Below are positions 22,162 through 32,590 of a stretch of DNA of 64,000 nucleotides, piece after piece. Under the pieces are notes generated by a model. It made no database searches. It was not told the DNA's origin and saw nothing but the letters and a program-made list of their open reading frames with translations. The DNA is from Platynereis dumerilii (taxonomy: Eukaryota > Annelida > Polychaeta > Phyllodocida > Nereididae): assembly GCA_026936325.1 (NCBI GenBank), contig JAPTHN010000008.1, forward strand, positions 22,962,703-23,026,702. Reading direction: 5' to 3'. Position 1 is the stretch's first letter, and every line of letters begins with the position of its first letter. Both the position numbers and the translations under genes were made by a program.

Positions 22162-23249
22162 TTTTCCGTACTTACCTATTATATCACATGGAATATCACG
22201 TAGGCCTATCTATGAATCTTTTGGTATGTGTCTCTTTACTATTTAACCTCTCTATCTGATCTATCTGATCTATCTGATCTATCTGATTAACACCAGGCAA
22301 AATAATCATGTTAGGGCCTAGGCCTATATAATTTTTTTTTAAGTATACATATGATCAATATTTTGTGATAGCAGGCCAACGTCATAAAAACGGTTGGCCA
22401 TGTTTATTTCTCAGTCAGTTGACAATACATGAATGATTAGCTTCAAAGGATCACTGGGCAGTGTGAACATTTTATCTCTGATTGTGCTGAGGGGATTTAG
22501 ATATAACTAAACTTACTTTTTAAATCTAGATATATGTATTGATAATTGAAGATATCAAACAAACATGTTTATTTTCCAGCTTTTTGCAGACTTATTTCTC
22601 CCTGGTGAGTATTTTTTGGATTTGTCGTAACTTTTACAAGCATACATTCAAAAATATAATCAATCAAATATGACTTTTTGTTAAACTAATTAAATTCTAA
22701 CTTTCGCCTCACAAACATGTATATATAGTTAAAAACTATAATTATTTACCATTCAACTCAAAGAAGATTTTTACTCTCAATATTTCATTTATAAACCTTT
22801 CCCTCTTCATAAACACTACACCAAACATTAATCAAAACTTATTTTATAAAACATTAGAAGACCCTGCCTAACCTTTCCCATCATAATTCAATCAATGAAA
22901 AAATACATATTCTTTCACACACCTCCATACATTTTACATACACCTTACATACAATTAACATCCCAACATATATTTTTACATTCATTTACATTCAGTCTAC
23001 ATACATTCTACATTGTTTTTGTTATACAAGCTACAGTTATACCTTACATTTAGTGCTCCTCAGACAAGGCCACCCAAATAAGAATCCCACCTATGCCCCT
23101 GCAACATTTCACAATTTGTTATAAAACCTTTGATCATAGAATAGGTGTGCTCACTTCAGCTCCATAAACCTGATCTATGGGATAAGCACTGGGTTTTAGG
23201 TGCACTGTAAAGTGTAACTATAAAATGTACAGGGGTTACCCAGGCTCAG
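22162..23249. other. no gene seen
   Basis: AT-rich; a short run of CTATCTGAT near 22248-22288. Nothing else recognised. Confidence 0.5.
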
Positions 23250-23345
23250 GGGTTCGCATGGATGGATGGATGATCAGGGCTTTATGTCCTGTATTTATGC
23301 ACTTGGTAGACTAATTACGACAGGAAGATGACACAGTTGTTTGAC
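23250..23345 (-). mobile_element. SINE family A fragment
   Basis: Contains the tail (GGAT)n, then GGGCTTTATGTCCTGTATTT, ATGCACTTGGTAGACTAATT and GACACAG as in family A on the minus strand. It is cut where SINE B begins. Confidence 0.65.
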
Positions 23346-23700
23346 ATAAGTCCAGATGACATGTTAAGGTCCGTGCCTGCTCCGCTGAAGATCATTGTCT
23401 GCACGGTTTTGAAACCCAGTTGGAGGGCCCTAAACTTTCAGTGGACCTTTATGAGCAAAATCCCAGTTGCATGGATGTCGTTCAGATAAGATGTCATATT
23501 GGCAGTCCCTTTATCAGTGTCTGTACTGGGAAAGGATCCCTCACATGGCTGGGAAAGGATCCCTCACATGGGGTAAATGTGTAACGTGTTGAGGACTCCC
23601 ATGCTCTCTCGCATCTCGTCAATCAACCTTTGTGAGTGCCCGAAACTGGGCATAGAGAGCTGCACTTATCATTTCTATATCTATCTATCTAGCTATCCAT
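23345..23700 (+). mobile_element. SINE family B copy with ATCT tail
   Basis: The tRNA-like region is at the left (diverged TTTTGAAACCCAG where other copies have GGTTCGAACCC). The body (AAAATCCCAG, ATCAGTGTCTGT, GGGTAAATGTGTAACGTGTTG, GAGAGCTGCACTTA) ends in ATCTATCTATCT. A 23-bp segment (CTGGGAAAGGATCCCTCACA...) is tandemly duplicated at 23527-23572. Confidence 0.65.
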
Positions 23701-23759
23701 TTTTGACACTGCCACACAATCTCGTCCTACACTTGAATGATATAGTGTTGCTCAAAATA

Positions 23760-23965
23760 TCTTTCAGGACAAATGATACGGAGGAGTTGGTATCACACTT
23801 GGTATCCAATCACTGGGTCCCGGGTTCAATTCCCACTCTGGCCGGGTCACCAGGACTTGTGACGAAGAGCAGTTGCAATCAATCAGTCTTCATTGCTGTG
23901 TTCCCCTCTAGTTCTAATTAGTATACCAAGTGCATAAATACAGGACGTAACCTCCAATCAACCAT
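23760..23965 (+). mobile_element. SINE family A copy
   Basis: B-box-like GGGTTCAATTCCC near 23821-23833, then GCCGGGTCACCAGGAC, CAATCAATC, TTCATTGCTGTGTTCC, CTAATTAGTATACCAAGTGC and ATAAATACAGGACGTAA. Confidence 0.75.
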
Positions 23966-24409
23966 CGTTCCTTCCAGACAAATCACATCTATGTTTCACA
24001 GTGTTGCCTTTGATTGATCTACACCCGGAGTATGAAGGTTAGGGGGAGACTGTATCAAACAAAAACATAACAAATAGCAGTGTGAGACAAGATACCAGAT
24101 AATGTAACACCATCAGCAGATAATGAGGGATGAAGGGGCAAATATAAAGGTGATTAAATGGCAAACCGGGTAAATTATGACAATGGGGGTGTGTTGTTTA
24201 GAACACCTTTTTGGAGCACATCCAGAACTGGGTCTTGATGATTACAGGTACAACTGTATGTTGGTTTTTGTTTATAATTAAGTTGGTTATTGAGATAGTT
24301 GTGTCCCTGCCTTTTTAATGAGAACAAATCGCTTTTAATTGCTTTTCGCATGACGTATCTCATTGTCTTGCTTTTGGTCGAGAGGCTTGCATCAGTGTCT
24401 GTGCTGGGT

Positions 24410-24700
24410 AAATAAAATAAATATGGGGTAGGTGTGTAACATGAACTTTTCAGTGGTCCTTCATAAACAAAATCCCAGCTGGATGTAATTCGGATTAGGC
24501 ATTAAATTGGTGTCCCCTTGTGCCTACGTATCAGTGTTTGTGCTGGTCAAGTAAAAGATCTGTTATATGGGGTAAATGTGTAACATGTTGACGACTCCTA
24601 CAGTCCTACTCTCTCTCTCTTCAATCTCACCGATCAATCCTTGTGAGGCCCAGAACTGCACATAGAGGGCTGCACTTACCATATCTATCTATATTCTATC
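24410..24700 (+). mobile_element. SINE family B copy, 5'-truncated, with ATCT tail
   Basis: Matches the body of the other B copies from TTTTCAGTGG and AAAATCCCAGCTGGATGT through TGGGGTAAATGTGTAACATG to GAGGGCTGCACTTACCATAT, ending ATCTATCTATAT. The tRNA head is missing. Confidence 0.7.
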
Positions 24701-25209
24701 TTATTATATTAAGCCGAGCCAGTGCAGGAAAACAGGACATAGAGCCCTATTGCCATCCTACCCACCTTTCTGTACATAGTTTTCACAACAAGAAGCCACC
24801 CAAAACCTACCTTCTGAAGTTGCCCAATAATGCCATTTATGCTGAATATCTGCCCCCTGTAATATTTACCCTAGAAGTCAGATATCCATGTAAACAAATA
24901 ATGCTTGGCTACCATACATTTCTGAACATCATACAAACATACAATACATTCTTACTGTTTGGCCACAAAGACAGTCTTTCTTTAGTTCTTAATATTATTT
25001 TACAATATTTATGAAATTCAAAACTGGATTTATTGTTTCAAGACAGTGGTTAGCCTAGTTTTCCAAGACAATGGTAAGCATGCAGCATCTATGCTATTGA
25101 TGTGATTTCAAAGGGAAACCCCAAACAAATGTGATGTCATAATACAAGGGTTTGGGTGGGTCTTCACTGGTCCAAATGTTAGTAATTTTATCATACTCTT
25201 CATAGTGGA
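24701..25209. other. no gene seen
   Basis: An open frame of 123 codons (24643-25014) starts inside SINE B and lacks any recognised motif. I treat it as chance. Confidence 0.45.
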
Positions 25210-25214
25210 GGACT

Positions 25215-26096
25215 GGGAATAAAATTAAAAGTATTAGTCTGTCACTTTGATATGCAAAAAGACTGGACTGTTGCCCTGTGAAAATTCCACTTCTTGTATC
25301 ATCATGCTGATGACCATACCCAATACTTTCAATATTAATTTGATTTAAGGAGACTAATGCCACTTGTTGGTGACAGGCAAACGAAAGGATTATGCATCTG
25401 TGTTTTATTCCAAAATCAGTTAAGACAAATCAAAAGGCTTTCTCTTGATCACTAGTCAAACAGCCTCTTTGTTTTTACCAAGTTGAACGCAGAGATTCCC
25501 AGAGAAGATCCCCAGTCCTCCCCACGGGGAGGAAAAAAGTGATTTGTAGCCTGTTGTGAAGTCAAATGCACTGCAATCAGCACAGAGAATGTGTCCACTA
25601 GACTACACCTGCACTGTGATCACAAGTGTCTGTCGAATAGTAATTAAAGTTCCCTTTGTCTTTCTTGGTATTATACCTACATATGCATAATTATGATAAA
25701 TGTTTCTATTTTCTGTATATCCGTTGTGTAACAGACTGTCAATTACCGGTTTTTATTGTTTCATATCATGCCTCAGTGCTAAACATTTTCATCATCTCCA
25801 TCTATCATCATTCTTTATCCATGAGGGTGGTCCCCCTCACAGCTTTTAGCTCTAGGGATCTCCTGCTCATTGGCACATCATAGGATATCTAAATGTTAAA
25901 ATTCGATGTTAAATGTATATGTTAAAATTCAATGTTAAATTCACCTGCTTGTTGTGTGTGTATATGTGGCCAATGACAAATAAATTAATATTCAATTCAA
26001 TTCAAAAGATGGCACTTCATCAACTATCATGAGTCACAAAGTGTCATTTTCACAGTGCAGCACTCCGCTGTTTTTGCATGTCAAATTTCCAGGCTG
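25215..26096. mobile_element. TA-target MITE, split by a LINE tail
   Basis: Left part 25215-25511 and right part 26005-26096 match the single uninterrupted copy at 62549-62896 (shared phrases: ATGCAAAAAGA, CTGTGAAAAT, CAATACTTTCAATATTAATT, GGATTATGCATCTG, AACAGC, and on the right CACAAAGTG, TTCACAGTGCA, CAAATTTCC-GGCTG). The right end CTG is followed by TA. The left terminus is degraded. The gap is filled by the LINE fragment below. Confidence 0.65.
25512..26004 (+). mobile_element. 5'-truncated LINE 3'UTR with (AATTC)n tail
   Basis: Ends CAAATAAATTAATATTCAATTCAATTCAA: a polyadenylation-like ATAAAT context followed by an AATTC tandem tail, as in CR1-like LINEs. A hairpin-like GAGGGTGGTCCCCCTC lies near 25823. 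Imperfect AGAAGAT/AAAGAT at the junctions may be the target duplication. No RT sequence remains. Confidence 0.65.
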
Positions 26097-27150
26097 TAAT
26101 GAATTAGAAAAGTTTATGAAATAGAAAATATAGACATACACTTAACTGAAAACTGCTTTTCCAACCTGTCGCTACTTGGATCCGCTTTTGTGATTTCTTC
26201 CAACATAGAATGGCAAACTTTACTAATCGCAAGACATATTTGTATACACAAATCTCACTGTCAACCATTGAACCTGGGAAGGACGTCAAAATTCTTAGGT
26301 AAATATGGAACCGACTAGGGTGGCAATCTCTTGTATTGGCCTGTACATTCAAATGCATTCGGATCAACAAAATTCTCAAACCTCCAATGATTTTTTGTAA
26401 TAATTTTTGATTGACGGGAAGTAGTCAGTACAAGCTTTTAACAACCTCCGACAAAAAGAAAGTGTATTTCGTATGTGATTATATTCGAAAGCCTATTTTA
26501 AATAGGAATAATCCTGGAAAATCCATGATGAAAAAGGTTGTGTATATATGTATGCTGGTGTGGAACAAAGCTTATAATCTACGACATACCTTTTTGGTCT
26601 TTTTTTTTATGGGATGATAAAATAATCCAAATTTGTTGTAAATGAAAGTTTGATAATCACAATTAAAATAAGTTTTTCAAACAATATACAAAACACATAT
26701 TTACAAATATTTTGCAATGAATAAGCCTAAAAATATCATTCGTGGTAATTATAACATATTCAGATTCTGAACGGCAATTTTTGTCTTCAGATTCTGAGCG
26801 GTAAAGTTTGTCTAATTAAATTTTCATGTATAATCCTCCAATATAGACAGGAAACTGTCACACATGTAGATCTATAATATACATGTTACATACTGGAAAA
26901 AATCCAACATCGTATTTGGAAAAGTATTTCAAAAAGTCTCACAATTGAAAAACAAGTTTTTCCTGAAGAGACGAAATATCATTTGTGAATCGGTAGGACA
27001 AAAATCCACATCCAGCCAAAGTGGCCCATCTTACAGCTGCATAATCCTTTTCTATTTATTATTGGTTTGTAAGGGATATCCCCAAGAAAACAAAGAGTCT
27101 TGATCAGCTCCATTCTGTGCTGTTAGCTCAAAACGAGGCACAGGGGGATT
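26097..27150. other. no gene seen
   Basis: AT-rich unique sequence. Short frames near 26104-26617 show no signature. Confidence 0.5.
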
Positions 27151-27159
27151 ACCATGGTG

Positions 27160-27205
27160 TGACGTCACCAAAACTTGTGGACATTCCAAGAGGGCGCCAT
27201 CTTTG
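27160..27205. promoter_or_regulatory. candidate promoter motifs: CRE plus YY1-like site
   Basis: TGACGTCA at 27160-27167 and GGGCGCCATCTTTG at 27192-27205. The second contains the GCCATCTT core of YY1 sites found near many metazoan start sites. A 97-codon open frame follows on the plus strand (27175-27468) without ATG start or recognised domain. CpG is locally raised. I cannot connect it to a gene. Confidence 0.3.
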
Positions 27206-27489
27206 ATAAGTTGTGTGTGTGGCAGCACTCTGTGAAAGTTGACTGTAATTTGAACAATGTTAAAATCACAAATCACGAAGTGTGTCAAAAAAGTTATTTC
27301 GAGAAATCGAAGAGCTTTGAAGAAATCAAAGGACGTGCGGTGACTGTTGCGACCATCAGCCGAATTTCCCTTAACTCAAGGAACTTGGAGGCGCCCCCAT
27401 CTTCCATTTGCTATGAAGTGTCAACCAGTAGTCAGAGACATGATAAGAACTTAAGAAAGCTAAAATAACTTCACCACAACAGACTGATA

Positions 27490-27830
27490 CCAGACAGATG
27501 GAGAGCTATGGTAAGTGCAGCCCCCTCTTAGCTCAGTTCTGGGCATTTACGAGGGTTGATTGGCAAGCTTAGAGAGAGAGCGGGAGTCATCTACATGACT
27601 TATTGTCATACATTTACTCCATGTGAGGGATCTTTTACTTGCCAAGCACAAACACTGATACAAGGGCCGTCAATTTAAAGTCTCATCCAAACAACATCCA
27701 GCTGGGATTTTGCTCATGAAGGTCCACTGAAAATTTTGGGTTCCCCAAACAGGGTTCGAACCTATGCAGGTAAAGACATTCAGCGAAGCAGGTGGGAACC
27801 TCTGCCACCCAGCTGCTATGCTTTGACTTG
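27490..27830 (-). mobile_element. SINE family B copy
   Basis: On the minus strand: tRNA-like head with GCTGGGTGGCAGAGG (A-box region) and GGTTCGAACCC near 27759-27749, then the body with CATGAGCAAAATCCCAGCTG and GTAAATGTATGACAATAAG, finishing at GGGGGCTGCACTTACCATAG near 27505. The ATCT tail is short here. Confidence 0.75.
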
Positions 27831-28569
27831 GCTGGGAAACTGTGACAGGTTATAACAGACATATATCGCACACTTCCAAAAGTACCATGCAATCATATCA
27901 ATTGCTTTATTGCATAACTTGAACTTGACAAATACTGTATTTTTTCTCCTCTTTTTTTCTACTCTTCCCCTGACAAACAACAATCACATTGATGTAAAAT
28001 TTGTAAAGTTTACAGGAGATGTTTCACAGTATTCCAGGACAATGGTATTTACATGGGAAAGCCAAGAACAATTCATTCAGGGTTGGATTTTAATTAAATT
28101 TCTCCACTCTTTTCGGGCACTTCTATTCACTTCAAATTTTCCGTTCATTCTGTTAATTTAACTGCGGGTTTCTAATGTCAATCGCGCCCAATCCCTTTTC
28201 AATAACCGGTAAACATTTTCCGAGAAATTTCGTCAATATTGAACAAAATCTGAAACCGCGTTGACACAATAAACAACACAATTCCAAAACAAATACACAT
28301 GTTAACGCTCTCCCAAGCCAAAAGAAATACACTGAGGGGTTCCTGAGCACTCTCGACAATATATGGTGATTTCAGGGGTGAAGACGAAGATAAGGGCGAA
28401 ATCAACAGTTTTCTCTGGTTGTAGGTTTGGTGAATGGCAGGTATAGAATTTCTTTGATAGATATATAGACAGATAGCTTGGGTAGATGGATAGAAAAATA
28501 GAAAGATAGATTTGACGAAAAGGAGGGACATCACAGATGAGGGACCACACCGAGCAGATACACTTCCTA
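27831..28569. other. no confident gene
   Basis: The minus strand of 28150-28540 is locally CpG-richer and has a 111-codon frame (hydrophobic stretch MCICFGIVLFIVSTRF) but no splice or family evidence. A GATA-type repeat remnant lies at 28455-28510. Confidence 0.35.
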
Positions 28570-28744
28570 GGGATGAGATATGGTTGGATGGATGATTGGG
28601 GCTTTACATCCTATATTTATGCACCCAGTAGGCTAATTAGGAAGGAAGAGGACACAGCAATGAGGCTAAGGATGATTTAAACTGCTAACCAACATAAGTT
28701 CGGTGACCCAGCCAGAGCGAGTATCGAACCTGGACCCAGCAATA
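28570..28744 (-). mobile_element. SINE family A copy
   Basis: (GGAT)n tail at the left, then GGGGCTTTACATCCTATATT, TATGCACCCAGTAGGCTAAT, GACACAGCAATGAGGC, and near 28728 the B-box GGTTCGATAC on the minus strand. It abuts the left end of the mariner element, which may have inserted into or beside its head. Confidence 0.75.
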
Positions 28745-28929
28745 CAGGGTGTCTACAGAAAAAGAGGACAGTCACTTGTCTTCTTTTTTGTACTCATATA
28801 AGTTCAGAATTTGGTGATAAGTCTTGACATAAGAGTGGATTTGATAGTCAGCCATATTAGATCTATTGCAAATATGTTTATTTGTGAATTAGATCACTAC
28901 TAAAGGCAAAACGGAAGCATGATATGCAA

Positions 28930-29660
28930 AAGTGCTTGCGTTGCTTCAAGCTGACTACGGTTGTCCTGTCTTCCTCATTGTTGATGAGAAATTTGTCACC
29001 ATTTTATTTATGGTGCTTGTAAGAGAAGGAATCAATCATTTGTGAGCATAGGCGTACGGGACGCACGATTTTTGGGGGGGCGAGCGACATTTGCCCGAAT
29101 TTCGAGATCTAAATTTAATACCATTTCAAATGAAATTGCCTGGAAATCACTAATTTTAAATAGTTTTCACTTATTCATCTGCCCAAATTTTTTAGCCTTT
29201 TTGCCCGAATCTTACTGTTTCCCAAACTTTAGGGGGGGCGACCGCCCCCCCTGCCCCCCACCTCCCGTACGCCTATGTTTGTGAGTGGGGGACATTTGCT
29301 GATGCTCCAGCTGCCGACAATTCAAATTAGGGACTTAACACTTGGTCTTCAACTTGGAGTCATCTGATGACAATAAAATCACAAAAATGTCTCAAATAGT
29401 CATTGATCAGAGCACTGGAATCAATGCAAATGCTTATAACAACATTGTTAATGAATTTGTGATGCCATGGCGTCAGACAAAAAACTCATTTTGTGGCAAA
29501 ATCATCTTCCAACAAGGTGGAGCACCTGTTCATACTGCATAGAAGACTCAGGAGTGCCTCAAAACAAACCTGCTGAGCAAGGTAGAGTGCCACCCCTTGT
29601 CTCCTGAGCTGGACCCAGTGGATTACTCAGTATCGGCAAATTGGGAGACAGCATCCAGCA
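28930..29660 (+). pseudogene. mariner-type transposase remnant
   Basis: Visible blocks: VDEKFVTILFMVLV (around the second catalytic Asp of the DD(34)D triad), IIFQQGGAPVHTA (family form is FQQDGAPxHTA; the Asp is Gly here), and ECHPLSPELDPVDYSV (family form SPDLNPxDYxxW). There are in-frame stops after HTA and in the middle, plus a 231-bp insertion. The enzyme would cut and join at TA; this copy cannot. Confidence 0.8.
29047..29277. mobile_element. hAT-like MITE nested in the mariner
   Basis: Ends CATAGGCGTACGGGA and its exact inverse, flanked by perfect 8-bp duplications TTTGTGAG at 29039-29046 and 29278-29285. G/C homopolymer runs flank the interior (GGGGGGGCGAGCG left, GGGGGGGCGACCGCCCCCCC right). 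No coding capacity. Confidence 0.88.
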
Positions 29661-29933
29661 AGTTATCCCAACCCTCACAGTAAAGTTAAAGGCATGCATC
29701 ATGTCTGCATGGGGCAAAATGTTGGTGGAGTGCATCAAACATGTTTTCGCATCATTTTGGTCTCATCTGCAGAAAGTTACCACTGCAAGGGGTGCAAATA
29801 TTGGGTAATTTGACTCTTCTGATTATGCTGTTCATATACAAATCATGTTTTGTCGAATAATGATGCTTGGCACAAAATGAACTGTAAACAAATCAAATTG
29901 TGTTGACTGTCCTTTTTTTCTGTAGACACCCTG

Positions 29934-31390
29934 TAGGTGACAAGACTTGCCATATCTATCTATCTATTTAACAATTGTGCTACCTCGACGTCTCATCCAA
30001 CCCAAACAACACAGACATAGGAGCTCAAGGCTACTAAATACTAATTCCCTGAGAAAATATCATCTCCTACTTCTGCAGATCCAGACAAAATAATCTTAAT
30101 CTACTTTGACTGCAGGGCATCCTATAACATCAGGCTTATCTGGGCTTTCTATGGCTGATCCTTAATACCCTTTAGTAGGCAGATAACACCCCCAGATATT
30201 TACCCTCTATTGACAGAGGGGTAATAAGACATAGGGTAACTGTCAGGACAAAAACAACTTGAAAGGGGTAATTAGTAGGTGGGGTGAAAGAGGGCATACT
30301 TGTTAAAGGTAAAGAATGCCTCCCCCTTTCAACACTGCTTTAGCTGGGGTAACTTGGGGTAGCTTGGGCAAAGGTGATATATTGGCGATAGCACTGGAAT
30401 CTCTTTCTGATGATATCAAATAGTTCTGTTGTGTAAAAGAACTTGAGATCAGCTTCTTTAGAGCAGAATAATGATATTATGGGATAGAGGTGATGACTTT
30501 GAACCTAGCTGATGGGACTGATTGGTTATTCAGTTTGGTTATTATATCAATACATGTAATTGTGATGGCAACAAGACACTAGAAAGGATATTTGAACAAG
30601 TCCAACTAGAGCAACAGACCTGAATCGACACCGATTGCAGTCTAGTACATAGCGCTTAAAGTTATATCGCATTGATAAAGCTCGGTTGTTCATGGTTTGT
30701 CCAGAGAACTTTTCAACTAGAACCCCTTTGAATTTAGACGAGTTGTAGGAAGACAAACGTCTTCTCACCAAATCTCTGCATCTGGAGAAATCTCTGCTGA
30801 CCAAAGCATAGAGACATCTTGATGGGATTGAAAAAGATATGATGACATAACCGTAAAATAGCCATGTCAAGAAACAAGAAAACCACCCCCAATGTGCCCA
30901 GTGTCCCAATGAGCCCCAGTTCCCCCTACATATTAGGTTGAGTATTTTATTTTGGTGGACCCTTTTTTGTATCTTTGCCCTGCAAGCAATGATCCCAGGA
31001 ATTGTTTAAATGTGTAGCATTTGGGTGCAAGCTATCCACTGTGATCCATCAAATTTCTAAAACCAGTTATTTTAGATGGAATTGGTGACAGGGTGCCAAA
31101 TGATCATTTTGCTAAAATGGAATTTTGTCATGCTAATGGCACTCTCATATTTTCTCATTTTCTACTCACTCAGTTTCTGATGCAAGCCTTCGAATGGAAC
31201 AAAGTTGTATTAAATTTGAATTTAACTTTAATTTAAGCATGTTTGTCACACATAAATATTTGACCAAAAAACAATCAGAAATAATTGAGAAAAAGGGCCT
31301 CAGCTTCCAAAATTAGCTACATACTATTGTATGATTGACTGAGTTCTGGTTATGAAGATTTCTAGCCCTGAAAGTCAGTAAGACAACATG
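29934..31390. other. no gene seen, except repeat copy 2 at 30547-30925
   Basis: A short ATATCTATCTATCTATTT run at 29952 could be a SINE B tail remnant. Otherwise unique sequence without frames of note. Confidence 0.45.
30547..30925 (-). repeat. interspersed repeat with GGGGCACATTGGGAC motifs, copy 2
   Basis: On the minus strand it begins GTAGGGGGAACTGGGGCTCA, continues with TTGGGACACTGGGCACATTG and GTTTTCTTGTTTCTTGAC, and later GTTCTCTGGACAAACCATGA, parallel to the copy at 10385-10800. The 120-codon minus frame here runs through the repeat and is not a recognised protein. Confidence 0.5.
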
Positions 31391-31394
31391 ATGT

Positions 31395-31490
31395 GCATGT
31401 AGCGGCTCTAGGAGAGGAATTTGAACCTGGATCGCCTTCACACAATGCAGAAGCATTAACCATTAGGCCTACACCAAAGAGTCATCTCAC
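31395..31490 (-). mobile_element. tRNA-like SINE head, family D fragment
   Basis: On the minus strand: GTGTAGGCCTAATGGTTAAT (A-box form TRGYnnAnnGG) and GGTTCAAATTCC (B-box) about 30 bp further on, within an ~85-nt tRNA-like stretch. It differs from the heads of families A, B and C. No body was identified. Confidence 0.55.
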
Positions 31491-31589
31491 TCGTTTTCGC
31501 AAGGGAAACCAAACCAAGAAGTGGCGAGAACACTACATTCTCCCCTACTTAGAATAAAGTTTGAATGCAAGCTTGCTCACACTATAGAT

Positions 31590-32590
31590 AGATTGATATG
31601 GTGAGTTCAGCCCTCTAATGAGGGTTGATTGATGAGATAGCAGAGAGATGCTGAGATCTCACGGCACGTTACGGAGTACTTTTTTACCACTGAAGGGTAG
31701 CTTCAGTTGAATTCTAGGAAAAAAGTGACCATCCCGTTGACATACAATGTTTATAAAACTATTATATAATTAATTAAAAGTATATCACGGCGGGATAAGA
31801 TTGTAAATCGGCGCGATAACATCATATCCCTGTGGGAAAGATCTAAATGCCTGGGGGGCAAGATCTAAATGCCTGTGGGATGTCAAAGATCGTCGGCGGG
31901 ATGTCAAAAGACCGTCGGCGGGATGTCAAAAGACCGTCGGCGGGATGTCAAAAACTGCCGGCGAGGCTGCAAATGTCCCCCCAGGGGCAGGAGAGGTCTC
32001 CGCAGGGGCAGGAGAGGTCCCCTCAGGGGCAGGGAATGTCCTAATATCCCGCCGGAGATGTTTTTGAGACGTTCTCACTGAAAAAATCCCCGCCGGACAT
32101 CCAAAAATCAAGAAAATTTTGGGCTCTGTTCCGCCATCATGAAAAAAAAGTTTGAACCTGTTGAATCTTTTTTGACATCCACGGCGCAGTTTTTCCATTT
32201 CTAGGAACCCCTGAGGGGAACAAAAACTACCCCTGGGGGATGTGAAAAGTCGACGGCGGATCACCCAAATTCATCCAAATTTCCAGGAAATACCATCCCG
32301 CCGACGCCTAAAGTTCTCCGTAACGTGCCGTGAGATCTTAGCAAGAGAGGGAGTCCTCAACATGTCACACATTTACCCAATGTGAGGGGTATTTTACTTT
32401 CCAGCACCGACAGTCATCAATACAAGGGGCCACCAATTTCACATCTCATCTGAATGACATCCAGTTGGAATTTTGCTCATGAAGGTACACTGAAACTTTT
32501 GGGTTCAAACCCAGGGTTCGAACCCATGCAGGCAAAGACATTCAGCAGAGCAGGCCTTGACTCTAATCACTGAGCCACCCAGCTGCCAAT
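31590..32590 (-). mobile_element. SINE family B copy, split by a TIR element
   Basis: The head at the right (minus strand, near 32585) has GGGTGGCTCAGTGATTAGAG, a canonical tRNA A-box, and GGTTCGAACCC near 32522-32512. The body continues to 32333, is interrupted at 32332-31660, and resumes to the tail at about 31590 (CACCATATCAATCTATCTAT). This copy shows best that family B is tRNA-derived with an ATCT tail. Confidence 0.85.
31660..32332. mobile_element. 673-bp GC-rich TIR element of unassigned superfamily
   Basis: TIRs of 23 bp with one mismatch: CACGGCACGTTACGGAG then T/A and ACTTT. The flanks are AGATCT on both sides (31654-31659, 32333-32338). As AGATCT is a palindrome, the target duplication could be 6 bp, GATC with a TIR starting TCACGG, or part of the TIR. 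Inside are three ~27-bp repeats of GTCGGCGGGATGTCAAAAGA (31890-31955), three ~21-bp repeats of CAGGGGCAGGAGAGGTC (31980-32035), and inverted GACATCC/CCCGCCG motifs in the right half. Open frames of 65-112 codons exist but follow the repeats. No transposase. Confidence 0.8.

Larger units (their letters stand above)
28745..29933 (+). mobile_element. Tc1/mariner element, decayed, split by a MITE
   Basis: Terminal inverted repeats of about 30 bp with one mismatch (CAGGGTGTCTACAGAAAAAG at the left, same inverted at the right), each flanked by TA. The interior codes a degraded transposase on the plus strand. The MITE at 29047-29277 interrupts it. Length without the insert is about 950 bp, shorter than a full ~1.3-kb mariner, so internal sequence has been lost. 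Confidence 0.88.

Noticed and set aside
24643-25014. 123-codon frame beginning MRPRTAHRG
   Set aside because: It begins in a SINE B copy and runs into unique AT-rich DNA with no motif.
28153-28534. Minus-strand membrane-like frames
   Set aside because: Hydrophobic stretches alone; two overlapping frames are equally open and neither has splice support.
31395-31490. Functional tRNA gene on the minus strand
   Set aside because: A and B boxes are fine, but I cannot form a convincing cloverleaf with anticodon arm; better a SINE head.
31926-32264. 112-codon GC-rich frame as a gene
   Set aside because: It is inside a TIR element and tracks its short GC-rich repeats.
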